DNA from: Paraspadella gotoi
Taxonomy: Eukaryota > Chaetognatha
NCBI GenBank assembly: GCA_051294375.1
Contig: CM119267.1
Span: forward strand, 15,292,105-15,356,104
DNA length: 64,000 nt
Direction of reading: 5' to 3'
Shown here: positions 45,271 through 56,920 of the stretch, piece by piece
How the letters are laid out: every line of letters begins with the position of its first letter
How positions within the stretch are numbered: the stretch's first letter is position 1
Made by a program: the position numbers and the translations under genes
The notes under the pieces: generated by a model
Told to the model about the DNA's origin: nothing
The model's input: the letters and a program-made list of their open reading frames with translations, nothing else
The model's database searches: none

Positions 45271-47454
45271 CTTAAAAAAAGCGCGGAATAAATGGGCAAG
45301 TCTAATATAAAGAGTTGTTTAGAGGACACAAAATAATATCAGGAATTTTATCAAAAAACAAACACTCACTCAAGAGTATTCGGACAGATAGGGACAGCAC
45401 AATCACACGAGCAGACAGAGAGAAGAGAGGAGAGAGAAAAAGAGAGAGAGAGAGAAACAGCCGCTGCAGAGAAAATGAGATAAGAGGAAACAGTCGATAT
45501 ATAATAATGTAAAAGAGAGTAGAGAGAGAGAAGCTCTACTAAAGCCCCTTTACTCGTTAAAGAATCAGCAGTACTTATTGGCGCCGCACGTAGCGTGAGC
45601 TTATCTTTACCTCAACAGGACCCGGGTTCGCGCCGCATGTTGGGGCATTGTTTTTTACAATTAGTGCAACCCATATTATAGTCTAAAAATTGTTTTTGTA
45701 AAAAAAAAGAGAGAGAGGAGAAAGAGAGAGAGAGAGAGAGAGAGAAGAAGCTGCGACAGACGCTGCAGAGCCGGGAACTCGTTTTTTAGACAAATCACGA
45801 AGAAGCAGTGACGGAGAAGAAGAGAGAGTAGACCGAGAGGATGCCGACATCATATCATACATAACGTTTTTTGTTTGTAAATAACAACATAAACAACATA
45901 CGAAAATTCTATTGATATATAACATGAAGAATTTTAAAAGATCTTGTATTGATTAAGCCATATATGAAAATTCACTCCCTATGATATCACATTTCTCAGA
46001 AGCCAATGATTTGCAAAAAGGAGACCTGAAAGCTAAACCGAATCAAAAATCTAAGACAGGGACGGCTTTGCCCGCCTGCTCGATAATAGAGGATATTTGT
46101 TTGTTTTGAATAAAATGTAAACAAAACATTTAATAACTGTCCTGAGCTCAATTTTTAAGACATCGATGATGACAAGCTGAATAGTAAATATAATTAATCT
46201 ATTACATTATTATATTATTAATTAATTGAATTAATCAATTATTATTAATTAAATTAATAATTAATTACATTATCGTAGGCAGATCCGACATTGTTTTGCT
46301 CAAAACTTGTTTTTTGTCTAATTTTCAATTTTTTAAGAATGATTTTTCTCTTATTGAAGACAGACTTTTCGTGTTTAAAATCATATTAAGATCGCTTAAA
46401 ATTATTTTCTAATTTAATTAGCCAATTTTAATCTCCTGTTTATTTTTTTTTTTTTTTTGCATTTGACAAACCTGTATCAGGTCTTTTACAGTCGCCAATT
46501 TTGTAGAATTCTCTGTAATTTCTATTTCACTATAAATGCCCGAGGCACGCGCCATTGCGTTCCACTTTTCCGCGTCACTGCGTTCCTACCTTCACGTCGC
46601 TCATCTCCGGGGTCATTCAAACGTGATTCTCCGCTTGGCCACGCCCATTTTAGCTTCCAACGATTCCATCGCCTCAACTCGTTTCCATTCAATGTTGTCA
46701 TTTTATTTTTCGTTCAAATTGAAATCGCGTCTCTTTACGTTTTACAATTTTAAATCCTTCAATATATGAAATTCGTACAACCAATATAAAAATTATCCAT
46801 TCATTAGATAATTTAGCCATCTTTCCTCTGAATACTATACTGAATACTATACAGTATACTGTACACTATGCAGGGTTGTGACTTGAATCTTACCCCCCCA
46901 AATTGATTCTCCCACACGCAAAAAAATAGTATTTAGTTTTGCGATACCCAAAAACATTAACATGGAAAGAAAAAAAACCAGGAGTCATGTTTGCTCCTCG
47001 CCGAAATGATAAAAATTCAACTACATAAATATTCACACTCCTACAAAATTTAAAATGATCAACCAAATGGTTTTTTGTTTTTTTTTGGGTGTAATTGACA
47101 GATAGATTCCTGACAAAAAATGTTACAGTCGATCCCTCCCGTCAATTTTTCGACGTTTTCCCATCTCTAAAACTCTATATCTTTTCCCATCTCCCATCCC
47201 ATTAGCCTCCTTTCGATCCCATCTCATGCAGACTCGCGGTCCCAGTCCCGACTCTTCGCCTCATTGATTTCCTTTGGATACACCAACCGCGACGCATAAA
47301 AGAGGGTCCAAAAAGATCCGAGGTTAAAGACCGCAAAACTTGATTTTTTTCCCCCCCATTTTTTTCTTTTTTCTTCTTTTTTTTTTTTTTTTTTTAGATT
47401 CGCGGTTGAGCGATTTTTTTTCGAAAGCAGTCGCGACTCTTGGTCGCGCCGCAG
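45271..47454. other. No supported gene
   Basis: GA-rich tracts around 45415-45460 and 45700-45750, an A/T palindromic stretch (ATTAATTAATTG type) at 46195-46268, and moderately CpG-rich DNA at 46540-46690 open in several frames on both strands but without splice borders. Nothing I can call. Confidence 0.4.
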
Positions 47455-47554
47455 TCTAAAAAAGATAACAAGCCCGCTGGCAGGCCGTCACACGCCCGAT
47501 CACGCTATCAACTACTACTACAGACGGCTGGACAGACTCCCACGTGGTAGACCA
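47455..47554 (+). CDS. Candidate exon, plus strand
   Basis: Acceptor TCGCGCCGCAG, donor ACCA/GTAAGT. It reads LKKITSPLAGRHTPDHAINY, YYRRLDRLPRGRP in the one open frame and ends in phase 0. It may belong to the gene whose end is at 49654-50977, but the phases do not join directly, so at least one exon between them is missing. Another GTAAGT donor at 47814 follows RNDTCYNTSFDVGTK. The minus strand across 47518-47712 is open as well. Not recognised. Confidence 0.4.
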
Positions 47555-49653
47555 GTAAGTCTCGCTGAAAGAATCTCTTTCCTTTCTCGAAATTGAATTT
47601 TCCGCGGGGCCGAAAAAAAATCATTCGCGCCAACCACCGGCGCGTTGGCGTCAGCGGGAACGCCCTCTTCATTTCCGCAGAGATTCTGTACATCCTTGAC
47701 TAAAATCACCATAGAAACCGGAGAGAGAGTGCCTTTTCTTCCCCTGAGAGATCGAGAGAGAGAGAGGCAGAGAAATGATACCTGCTATAACACATCTTTC
47801 GATGTTGGAACGAAAGTAAGTTCCGAAGCGTTTACCTCACTTCCTAAGCCTTCCGTTGGCCGAAGCGGTTTCGATTCGCGGTTAATTATTCGCGGGAAAA
47901 AAAAGAAAAGGGGAAATGCGTCGTCATGGTAACGAACGTCGTTTGTATGTAAATTAGCCGGAACAACGGATGTGATTTATCGGATGCCGTTGGAGAACGA
48001 GAATAAAGGTTTTTAAAAATAATGAAAAAAACTAAAAAAAAAAAAGAAGGGGGAAACGAAAATAAATGGAGCGAAAATGAAAGCAGATGGAAAGTGGAAA
48101 TCAGGTTTGGCTGGGGAGGCTGGACGAATTGGTCGCGAAATCAGCCGAGATGGATGTTGAAAGGAAATTCAAAGATTTACAGACGGAAACATATTTTTTT
48201 TTTTTTAAATCGGCAGTAAAATAGGATTTAAGATAAAAATAGGTTTTCAACGAAAGAGGAAGGAGCGAAATCCCTATTGGTCGGATTCCTTCCAAAGAAA
48301 AAAAAAAGTCTAAACGACGCTCCAATTTTTTTTTTCCTTCTTCTCCCCAGACGAGATTTTCTTCTTTTTTTTTCAGCCGATTCAGCATAAAATTTCGTTC
48401 CCGATCGGCCGAACGTCGTTTTCGATTTAAATCGAAATAAACGCCTCATTTTCTCGTCCCGAAGACATTTCGATCACTCCAGTCTCCATTTTGCTTTTCC
48501 GGATCCGGGCTTGGAAGAAAACGGAGAAAGATCTTTGGTTCTTTGAAACATTTTTTTTTCGAGTTTTCGTCGTTTCGTGACAATTCCTCCATTAAAGGGT
48601 TTGTTTTTAGATTTGTTTTATTTATGCAAAAAATGTTTTCTTACTACGTCTACATGCCCGACCCCAAAATTACGTTCCTTCCCAATCACATCACATCAAT
48701 TCTTGCGACGATCACATTCGCTGTCGTTATTCTGTCATTATACTGCCATTATACTGCCATTGCATTGTTCTTTACCCTAGTTTGAACCCTAATTGGGCGA
48801 GAAATTCCCCTGGACCTTTACACGGGGATAAAGAGAACCTAACGTCTAATTACTAAACCGAACAAGGCTCATCTTCGCGTTATAGAAGTTCTAGCCTCGA
48901 ACTCGTGACTCTGAAAATATTGGCGGCGCCAGGGCTTCCTCCCTATGGGGATACAATGGGACGGGATAGGGAGGTGCAATCGCAAAAGTTAGGGGGGAAA
49001 AAGAAAAAGAAAAGAAAAGTTTGGGGACAAAGTATGGCTAACGTTAGAGCGATGAGAATACAAGCAGGGGACAAGGAAGGCGGGGGTGGGGGAGAAAAGA
49101 GAAAAGAAGCAAATATCGGGCTGATCCTTTTTTTTTTCATCTTCTGACGATGATTGAGGTCAATTTGGGGCTTTCTCACTCAGATCCAATGGCCTTTTAT
49201 TAGACAGTGATCTTGATATATAACTTGTGTTTTTTTTTCTTTTATATTCTTTTCTTTTATTCACAGAAATCTTTCTCTCTTCTCATTAATGACATTCGAA
49301 ATCATTCAAAGTCAGTCACAATTACTATATTGAACATTGCAGAACTTAGTGGTTATCTTTATTTGAGTAAGAAACAATCATACTGTCTCTTGCCGATTCA
49401 CATTATAAATAATCTTTGTACATTTCGTTTTTCTTTAAAGCAAAATCCGGCACATGTTTGATAAAAACATCTCAACTCAGCAGAAAACTCGTTAGACTAA
49501 ACGATATTTAAGACAAAAGTCCAAATCTTTGTTTTTGAATGGTTGAGGTGTTCCCGACTTTATTAATAGCGTAGCAGGGAACAAGGCCGCGAGGTCGCGT
49601 TTCAAACTAAAAATCTGTCATGATGAGCTTCATTTCTCTCGTTTAACCTCCAG

Positions 49654-49738
49654 ACGTCGACATCTTCGACGAACATATTTCGAGCAAACGGACGGCGACG
49701 ACGCCGGTTTTTCGACCGCTCGATGCTTCGCCGACGCC
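49654..49738 (+). CDS. Gene D exon
   Basis: Strong acceptor (CGTTTAACCTCCAG) and consensus donor GTGAGT. It reads VDIFDEHISSKRTATTPVFR PLDASPT and ends CC, two bases into a codon. The next exon supplies C (Pro). Codon endings are those of the confirmed exons. The Ser/Thr/Pro-rich part looks like a flexible segment. Product unknown. Confidence 0.6.
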
Positions 49739-49894
49739 GTGAGTTTCTCCCAAACGCCGGGGTTCCTTGCCGGGCGGCGTGTCGACCGAACCTTTCGTCT
49801 TTGAGCGGCGTTCGACCATTTCTCACTCGTATTCTCTTTTTCTACTTCATTTCCTTGACGAAAAAAAAAAGAGGGGGGAAAAAGCTTTTGGCGT

Positions 49895-49954
<60 letters not shown>
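49895..49954. repeat. (CGG)20 trinucleotide repeat
   Basis: About 20 uninterrupted CGG units in the gene D intron, 150 bp after a donor. Such tracts are unstable and fragile-site-like in other animals; no function can be read here. Frames across it spell poly-Ala or poly-Gly. Confidence 0.95.
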
Positions 49955-50303
49955 AGGACGATTTTTCAAAAATAACTATTTTTTCCCCTTTGCTCAACTC
50001 ATTCCAACTTTCTTTAGTTTCTTCTATTCAAAGTGTAATTTTTTTTTGGTTTTTTTTTGTGATTTTAATGAACTTTCATTTTTCTTTTGAAACGTCGTTA
50101 CGTCGCGTAAAGAAAAGTAGTTTTTTCCGAGACGAAATAGTTTTTGTAGCCTCGTTTTCAACTCGCTGAGAGTAACGACCGAACCCACATAATAAGTTTA
50201 ACCAACTCGATAATTTCAAAAAATTGATGGAAGAAAGAATTCCGAGTCTGAAGGTTGACATGTCAACAACTCAATTTAAGCTTACCCGAGACCTCGTCTT
50301 CCC

Positions 50304-50336
<33 letters not shown>

Positions 50337-50601
50337 TCTGCCTTAATTGCGCGACTGCATTTCGCTCGGTTGCCGCCAAATTGCCCTTTTGTCGTCCCGG
50401 TCGTCGTCGTCGCCGACGTCGCCCTCTGCAAATTGTCTTTTTGTCTCTTTTTTTGTGGTTTTGTCCGCGGATCGTCAGGCGTCGAGCGTCGGGCGTCTGG
50501 AGCGAAGCGTTGAACCGAAAGTCGTAAAAAGCGAAAGAAGCGAGAAAAGCAAAAAAAAAAGCAAAAAAGCGGGAAGAAAAAAACCGAAAACTGCCGCTCA
50601 G

Positions 50602-50634
50602 CGTCTTCTTTCCCTTTAACGCTGGGTCTTCGTG
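50602..50634 (+). CDS. Gene D exon, 33 bp
   Basis: Acceptor CTGCCGCTCAG, donor GTG/GTAAGA. It reads (P)VFFPFNAGSS and ends TG, completed to Trp by the next exon. Very short, but both borders are good and both phases fit, giving ASPTPVFFPFNAGSSWRCC. Confidence 0.5.
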
Positions 50635-50850
50635 GTAAGACGGTTGGGTCATCGCTTCGTGGATTCCAAGGTTGAGGGTTCGCGGCCTGGGTTAGGCTAG
50701 TTACGTTATAAATCGTCGAAGCTTCCCTTTCCCCAATTGACGAAGAAGGCGGATGTTTCCAAAGTGCCTGCTTTGGTTCCAATCCGTTTTCTTCGGTTCG
50801 TTGAACACCATTTCTCAAATTTCTGCCGATGATCGCCGTTTCCCCCGCAG

Positions 50851-50977
50851 GCGTTGTTGCCAGAATATAGCAAAGATACCAAATTGCGACTGGATGTACA
50901 CTTTTAACATTTATTGTTACGGCTTTCTCCCGGTATACACGATTACGCGATTTCAGCGTTTACAATTGCAGATGTAA
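50851..50977 (+). CDS. Gene D terminal exon
   Basis: Acceptor CCGTTTCCCCCGCAG. It reads RCCQNIAKIPNCDWMYTFNI, YCYGFLPVYTITRFQRLQLQ, M and TAA. Four cysteines and a hydrophobic aromatic stretch (MYTFNIYCYGFLPVYTI) near the C terminus could be a membrane segment or a buried core. No clear poly(A) signal within 60 bases. Family not recognised. Confidence 0.55.
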
Positions 50978-51335
50978 CGTTACAATATCTTAAGTTCGAA
51001 AAATACGAAATGACGAAAATACGCCACCACGACGCGTCGCGGAGGCGCCCTAGATGGCAAGTCACCACGACCTCTTATTGTTGTTTGTTTGTTTGTTTGG
51101 TTTTTTTGTTGTTTTTTTTTGATAATTATCCGCATTGATCTCGTATTGCATTAACGGCGCATAACGTAGGGGCGTCTGAAAAAAAAATTTAAACTAACGC
51201 GTAACTTTTACTCTTTTCATTCGCTTTTCCTCTTCGTGTCGCGTCGGCATCGGCTGCTAGAGTATTTCGTCTTCGGGTCACCTCGAAAGTATTTTTCAAA
51301 TTTGAAAACGAGTTTCTCGGTTTTTCTCTACGTAC

Positions 51336-51386
51336 CTCCGCTGCCTCCTCGCCTGACATAAACTTCATCTCTCGCTTGAAGACTCT
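51336..51386 (-). CDS. Isolated 51-bp exon, minus strand
   Basis: Consensus borders on the minus strand (CTGTATTTCAG and GCGGAG/GTACGT). Phase 0 reads RVFKREMKFMSGEEAAE; one other frame (SLQARDEVYVRRGGSG) is open too. Its phase does not join directly to the coiled-coil exon at 59252, so it belongs to another gene or lacks a neighbour. It lies tail-to-tail with gene D. Confidence 0.4.
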
Positions 51387-51483
51387 CTGAAATACAGGCT
51401 TCGCGTCCGCATCACGCGATCTTTACGTCATCGATCACATTTCGCTTCGTCTCTTCCGCTCATCATCTCTTTCTAGCCTTTAT

Positions 51484-51711
51484 GGCAACAGCCGGATTGC
51501 CTGTGATGCCCATTTGGATTGGGCATCTCACTATTGGCTTTAGGGGCTTCCGACCCTCAGTGACGCCTCCAGTCACTGGCGCGGTTACCCTAGGACGGTC
51601 TCGCTTTGCCAACGCAGAGGGATGGATGGAACGCAACGCTTGGGATGGTGCGTTCCCCCTCTGAGCCAATGAGATTGGCTGAACGATGAGAGGCAGTCTG
51701 AATATACTGCC
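51484..51711 (+). repeat. Multi-hairpin structured repeat, copy 2
   Basis: Second copy of the element at 28880-29185, same orientation, about 75-80% alike by eye. Hairpins: GGCAA...TTGCC 51484-51500, GATGCCCA 51505-51527, CAGTGAC 51558-51578, GGAACGCA 51628-51656, AGCCAAT with a GAG loop 51664-51680, GGCAGT 51692-51711. Stem changes are paired with respect to copy 1. Confidence 0.7.
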
Positions 51712-51965
51712 ACACCTTCCTACTCCCCGCTCGCTCTCTCTCTTTCTCTCCATTTTTCTAGCCTTACCCCTTTCTAGGCGTTACACCCTCGCGAACCATT
51801 TGTCTCGCTCTCGTTTTTCTCCAACCCTCTTGGCAGCCATCGACACTCTTTCTTTCCTCCTTCTTTCTCTCTCCTCTCTTCTCTCTTCTGCTCTTCTCTC
51901 TCTCTCTCTCTTCTCTTTCTCTCTCTTCTCTCTTCTCTGCTCTCTCTCTCATCTCCTTGTCTTTC

Positions 51966-52536
51966 ATCTTTTTTTCTTCTCCCAATTGGAGTCTCCGATG
52001 CGCCTAACTCGCGCTTTACCCTATGAGTCCTTTTCTTTTTTTTCTTCCCAACTCCCACTGTCTCCTTTCTTCAACTTGCTCAGCTTCCCCCTCTATATCC
52101 TCTGTCCCCTTTTTAACCCCTTCGGCCCCCCGCTATTTTTCCGGTCCTCCAAAACCGAGGATCGGATTCCCAGGCTCAAATTTCTCGGCTCTTTCAGATT
52201 CCGCAACCTCCTTCGAACCGCCCTCTCTCCGGCTTTCCCCGGTCGAGGGCGACAATCCAAATCATGTTTGTGCGACGCTTGCGGACGCCCGAGCGATGAC
52301 GGTCAGCTTCCGTCGGCCCCGGCCCGATCCGACGCCTGCCCGCAGCCCTCGAGCTCTTTCGTCTGCGCACCCGTCAAGCGCCCGCCCCGGGCGCAGTACC
52401 TGGGCGCCCGGGCTTGGGAACGGCAAAAGTATCCCCACCCCCGAATCCACGTCAGGCGCCGCGAACCCGCCTCTTTAGTCTCTCTGCTTCTCTCTCTCTC
52501 TCTCCTCGTCCTCTCTTCTCTTCTCGTCTCTCCTCT

Positions 52537-52572
<36 letters not shown>

Positions 52573-53461
52573 ATCAAAGTTTGGACCCTCGAAAGCTGAG
52601 GGTGGCTGGATAGGACAGAGGGATCAGGGGAAAACAGGAGAAGAAGAATATAGTCTGAGCGGAGAAAGAATTGGAAATGATCGAATCGGACTTGCAAAAG
52701 AGTTTGCAGGGTCGAGATCCATGCGAAGCCGAATCCGGTAGGGCGGGCGGAAAAAGAGTCGAGAGGCTTTGAGGAGGGAAAAGAAGGGGGTTCTGAAGAG
52801 CAAAAAGTGGAGTTGACGAGTCGGGTCGCGGGTGTCTCCAGAGTTATAGGAGCGGACGTCAAATCTTGTAATTATTTAAAATGTTCAGAAAAATTTATGC
52901 TCGCAATGGGAATGGCGCGAAATGGGAGGGAGGGAGAGAAGAGAAGAGATGAGAGCAGGAGAGAGAGGAGAGACAGAGCGATGAAGAGAGATAGGACGAG
53001 AGAGAGGTAGGAACAAGAACCATGAGGAAGAGAGAGAGACGAGAAAGACCCCGTGAATTCCGTTGCTCTGCGATCGGCAGAATTTGTGCATAGTGTTTAG
53101 AACGTGTTACGAAGTGTTATTGAATAGCTATTAATTAAAAGGAACCTCAAGTAAAAAATACTATATACTATAACAAATGTAAAAAAAGTGTTGAATAATA
53201 AATTAAATCATTTAAATATCCAGACTTGTACAAACTATTTGAAAGAATTGAAGTTTAATTTAGAAATCCTTTGAGACTTTGGCAGATCGACGTTGACGAG
53301 AATAGTTTGTTTTCCCTCTGTTGTTTGATTTGTCTTGTTGTTTTGTTTCCCTCTGTTGGTCGTCTTGTCTGGGCTCCACCTCATCTAAGTGATGTGAGGG
53401 AGTGGTTGCTGGCTCCTACGATGTGCATCCATCTACTTTTGCAGTCGGTGATACAACTGAA

Positions 53462-53494
<33 letters not shown>

Positions 53495-53495
53495 T

Positions 53496-53543
<48 letters not shown>

Positions 53544-53782
53544 ACTCTCTCTCTCTCTCTCTCTTTCCATCTACAATCTGGCAGGAGGCGTTTGCTAGTT
53601 TCCGCGGTTTTGACGGGCGTGGTTCCGATCATTTTTGTTTCAAACAAAAGCCATACGAACAGAAAAATATTGTTGCGGAATATGCTAAGTGTATGATAGA
53701 ATATAGAAATTATAGATTGCATAATGATAATTACGATTGCACCCACTTATCCGAAAAACGAAGAAGAGAGAGCAGAGAGAGA

Positions 53783-53839
<57 letters not shown>

Positions 53840-55393
53840 TGCTAAGGGTAACACCTTCGTTTGACTAGCTCGACCGGTAAGGAAGCGAGTACGACAACCG
53901 CTTTGAGGGTGAGAGGAAAGTTGATCGTCACACATTTTTAGCCGATCATAGTTGGGTCTTTTCCTAGCGCTGCATATATTACTTTTCAGTTAGCAACCTT
54001 AAAGGGACGAATCAAGTAGCGAGTATAGTTTAGTTTTTTTGCGACTAAGTATTGTTTAATAAAATTGATCAGTTATTGCTGCGAAATGAATATTTTGAGT
54101 TTCGCCGACCGTGAATGATTTTTAAAACTATAGTGGCCACATTCTACGATAATTTCGTTCTCACAATCTCCTTTACATAGAGCGGCGCCATGGTTAGTTG
54201 GTTAAGCGCCTGTCTTGGTAAAACAGGAGATCCCGGTTCGAATCGTCGGTAGCGCGCGCTTAATCGTGTCGACACGTAAGTTTCATTCACTATGACGTAT
54301 AATACTGTTTGTTCTGCCCTTTTTTTAATCGAATCGTAAAAATCGCCAATTTAAATTTCTGAGAAATCCGCGGGGTCGGCGATTTATCACCGCGGGGAGG
54401 GGCGTTGCCCGTAAGCGAGTGAGACTCGGCATTTGTTGATGAGAAATTGAGAATTATCCGTCAGAGAAGCGCGTCGATAACTTCGTCGGTGAAAAGCGGA
54501 CTTGAAAAGTGAGAACAAATGCTGACATCGAGAAAAGGAAGGGATTATTTTAATTAAACTTGGGATTGATTTTTTTATAAATTATCATAAATAGAAAATT
54601 TTGAAGTCAAAAATCTATGTAAATAGAATTTTGATATATTTTAAGACCCACTGTTTAAGTTTATCCATCCTTAAATTTAGATTTTGACCTGACCAATTAA
54701 ATATTATGACGTGAAGCGTTTACGTTTTTGTCCCATTTATTTTTGTTTCTTTCGGATCTAGAAATACTTTTTATTATTTCAGACCCCCTTTCTGTTTTAA
54801 ATCTCTCATAGTTTGTTCTTTTTCTTTTTAAATAGACACAATTTTTTTTCAGATATAATATAGTTAATAGTTAGTTATTAAAGATTTCTTGATACCTTTA
54901 TACGTACAGTTTATCAAATGTAAAAATTAATTTTTGCGAGCATATAAGTTTAAATTGTTTCTACAATTTTTTTTTTTTTTTTTTCTTATATCCGAGGGCA
55001 GTTTCTCTTCTGTTCACTGATGACCCAAGGAGATTTCACCCGCGCCATTGTTTCCAGATGTCCACGATGTTCATGATTCATTTTCTCTCCCTTAATTCAC
55101 CCCGCCCCCCCTCTCTGGATCAATTTCTTTTTTAAAAGAATTAAAGAATTAGCTATATTAGTTTATGACGCGCCACCAATTATCGCATTATCTTAAATAG
55201 ACCCAATCAGCTTGTCGATCTTCATCAACCTTTATTTTTTTTAAATATTATCCGTTTAACCAAATCCATCAAAACTGTGATCATAACTGCATCTTTCCCT
55301 TTTATATCAATCTACTTCAAACAGTCCGGCGAGTTTTCTCTCTCTCTCTCTCTCTCTTTCCTCTCTCTTCTCTCTCTCTCGTCTCTCTCCTGC
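51966..55393. repeat. 3.3-kb tandem duplication, first copy
   Basis: Matches 55419-58690 over its whole length, head to tail, separated by a 25-N gap. Differences are mostly single-base insertions and deletions. It includes a CpG-rich patch (52150-52470) that may be a promoter, TC tracts, the broken tRNA at 54184 and AT-rich DNA after it. No reliable protein frame; frames over the CpG patch differ between copies. Confidence 0.9.
54184..54256 (+). pseudogene. tRNA-Thr(UGU) copy with indels
   Basis: Same position within the duplicated segment as the intact gene at 57508, but with about six 1-2 base differences: a missing C and A in the D arm, an extra G and A in the anticodon region, a missing GA before the T stem and an extra G inside it. 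As written it cannot fold. Sequencing error is as likely as real decay. Confidence 0.8.
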
Positions 55394-55418
55394 NNNNNNN
55401 NNNNNNNNNNNNNNNNNN

Positions 55419-55989
55419 CTTTTCTTCTTCTCCCAATTGAGTCTCGATCGCCTTACTCGCCTTACCCTATGAGTCCTTTCTTTTTTTTCTTCCCAATCCC
55501 ACTTCTCCTTTCTTCAACTTCCAGCTTCCCCCTCTATCCTCTGTCCCCTTTTTAACCCCTTCGGCCCCCCCTATTTTTCCGGTTCCTCCAAAAACCGAGG
55601 ATCGGATTCCCGGCTTCAAATTTCTCGGCTTCTTTCAGATCCGCGACCTCCTTCGAACCGCCCTCTCTCCGGCTTCCCCGGTCGCGGGCGACAATCAATC
55701 ATTTTGTCGACGCTTTCGACGCCCGACGATGACGTCAGCTCCGTCGGCCGCCGCCCGATCCGACGCCTGCCCGACAGCCCGTCTCGAGCTCTCGTAGCGC
55801 ACCCGNNNNNNNNNNNNNNNNNNNNNNNNNNNNNNNNNNNNNNNNNNNNNNNNNNNNNNNNNNNNNNNNNNNNNNNNNNNNNNNNNNNNNNNNNNNNNNN
55901 NNNNNNNNNNNNNNNNNNNNNNNNNNNNNNNNNNNNNNNNNNNNNNNNNNNNNNNNNNNNNNNNNNNNNNNNNNNNNNNNNNNNNNNNN

Positions 55990-56024
<35 letters not shown>

Positions 56025-56878
56025 GTTTGGACCCTCGAAGCTGAGGGTGGGCTGGATAGACAGAGGGATCAGGGAAAACAGAGAAGAAGAATATAGTCTG
56101 AGCGAGAAAGAATTGAAATGATCGAATCGACTTGCAAAAGAGTTGCAGGGTCGAGATCCATGGAGCCAATCCGGGGTAGGGAGGGCGGGAAAAGAGTCGA
56201 GGAGGTTGAGGAGGGAAAAAGAAGGGGGTTCTGAAGGAGCAAAAAGTCTGGAGTTGACGAGTCGGGTCGCGGGGTCTCCAGAGTTATAGGAGCGGACGTC
56301 AAATCTTTAATTATTAAAAATGTTTCAGAAAATTTATGCTCGCTATGGGAATGGGAAAGGGAGGGAGGGAGAGAGAGACAAAGAGAGAGAGAGAGAGAGA
56401 AAACGCTGAATTCCGTTCTTGCGATCGAGAATTTTGTGCATGTGTTAGAACGTAGTACGAATGTTTTGAAAGCTAATTAAAAGGAACCTCAAAGTAACAC
56501 TACTATATAAGTATATATATACATGTCAAAAAGTTTGAATAATAAATTAAATCATTTAAATATCCCAACTTGGTACAGCAGTTGCAAAAATGGAAATTTA
56601 ATTCAGAAATCCTTTGTCTTTGAAGATCCGACGTTTGACNNNNNNNNNNCTTGGTACAATAGTTGCAAAAATTGAAATTTAATTTAGAAATCCTTTGACT
56701 TTGGAGATCCGACGTTTGACCGAGAATAGTTTGTTTCCCTCTGTTGTTTGTTTGTTTGTTTGTTTGTTTCCCTCTGTTGTCGTCCTTGTCTGGCTCCACC
56801 TCATCTAAGTGAGTGAGGGGGAGTGAGTGTGACTCCTACGATGGCTCCATCTACTTTTGAGTCGGTGATACAACTGAA

Positions 56879-56920
<42 letters not shown>

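Noticed and set aside
45565-45650. GGGTTCGCGCC with flanking GC-rich words, possible second SINE
   Set aside because: Only a B-box-like word; no A box at the right distance and no second copy.
48085-48190. Helical frame MESGNQVWLGRLDELVAKSA and following residues on the plus strand
   Set aside because: Looks protein-like, but it runs into a T13 tract and has no convincing donor; kept out for lack of borders.
51686-52741. 351-codon frame, the longest gap-free one in the window, with Cys-rich centre (CLCDACGRP)
   Set aside because: It crosses TC tracts at both ends, and in the second copy of the duplicated segment the frame is destroyed by indels, so it is not maintained.
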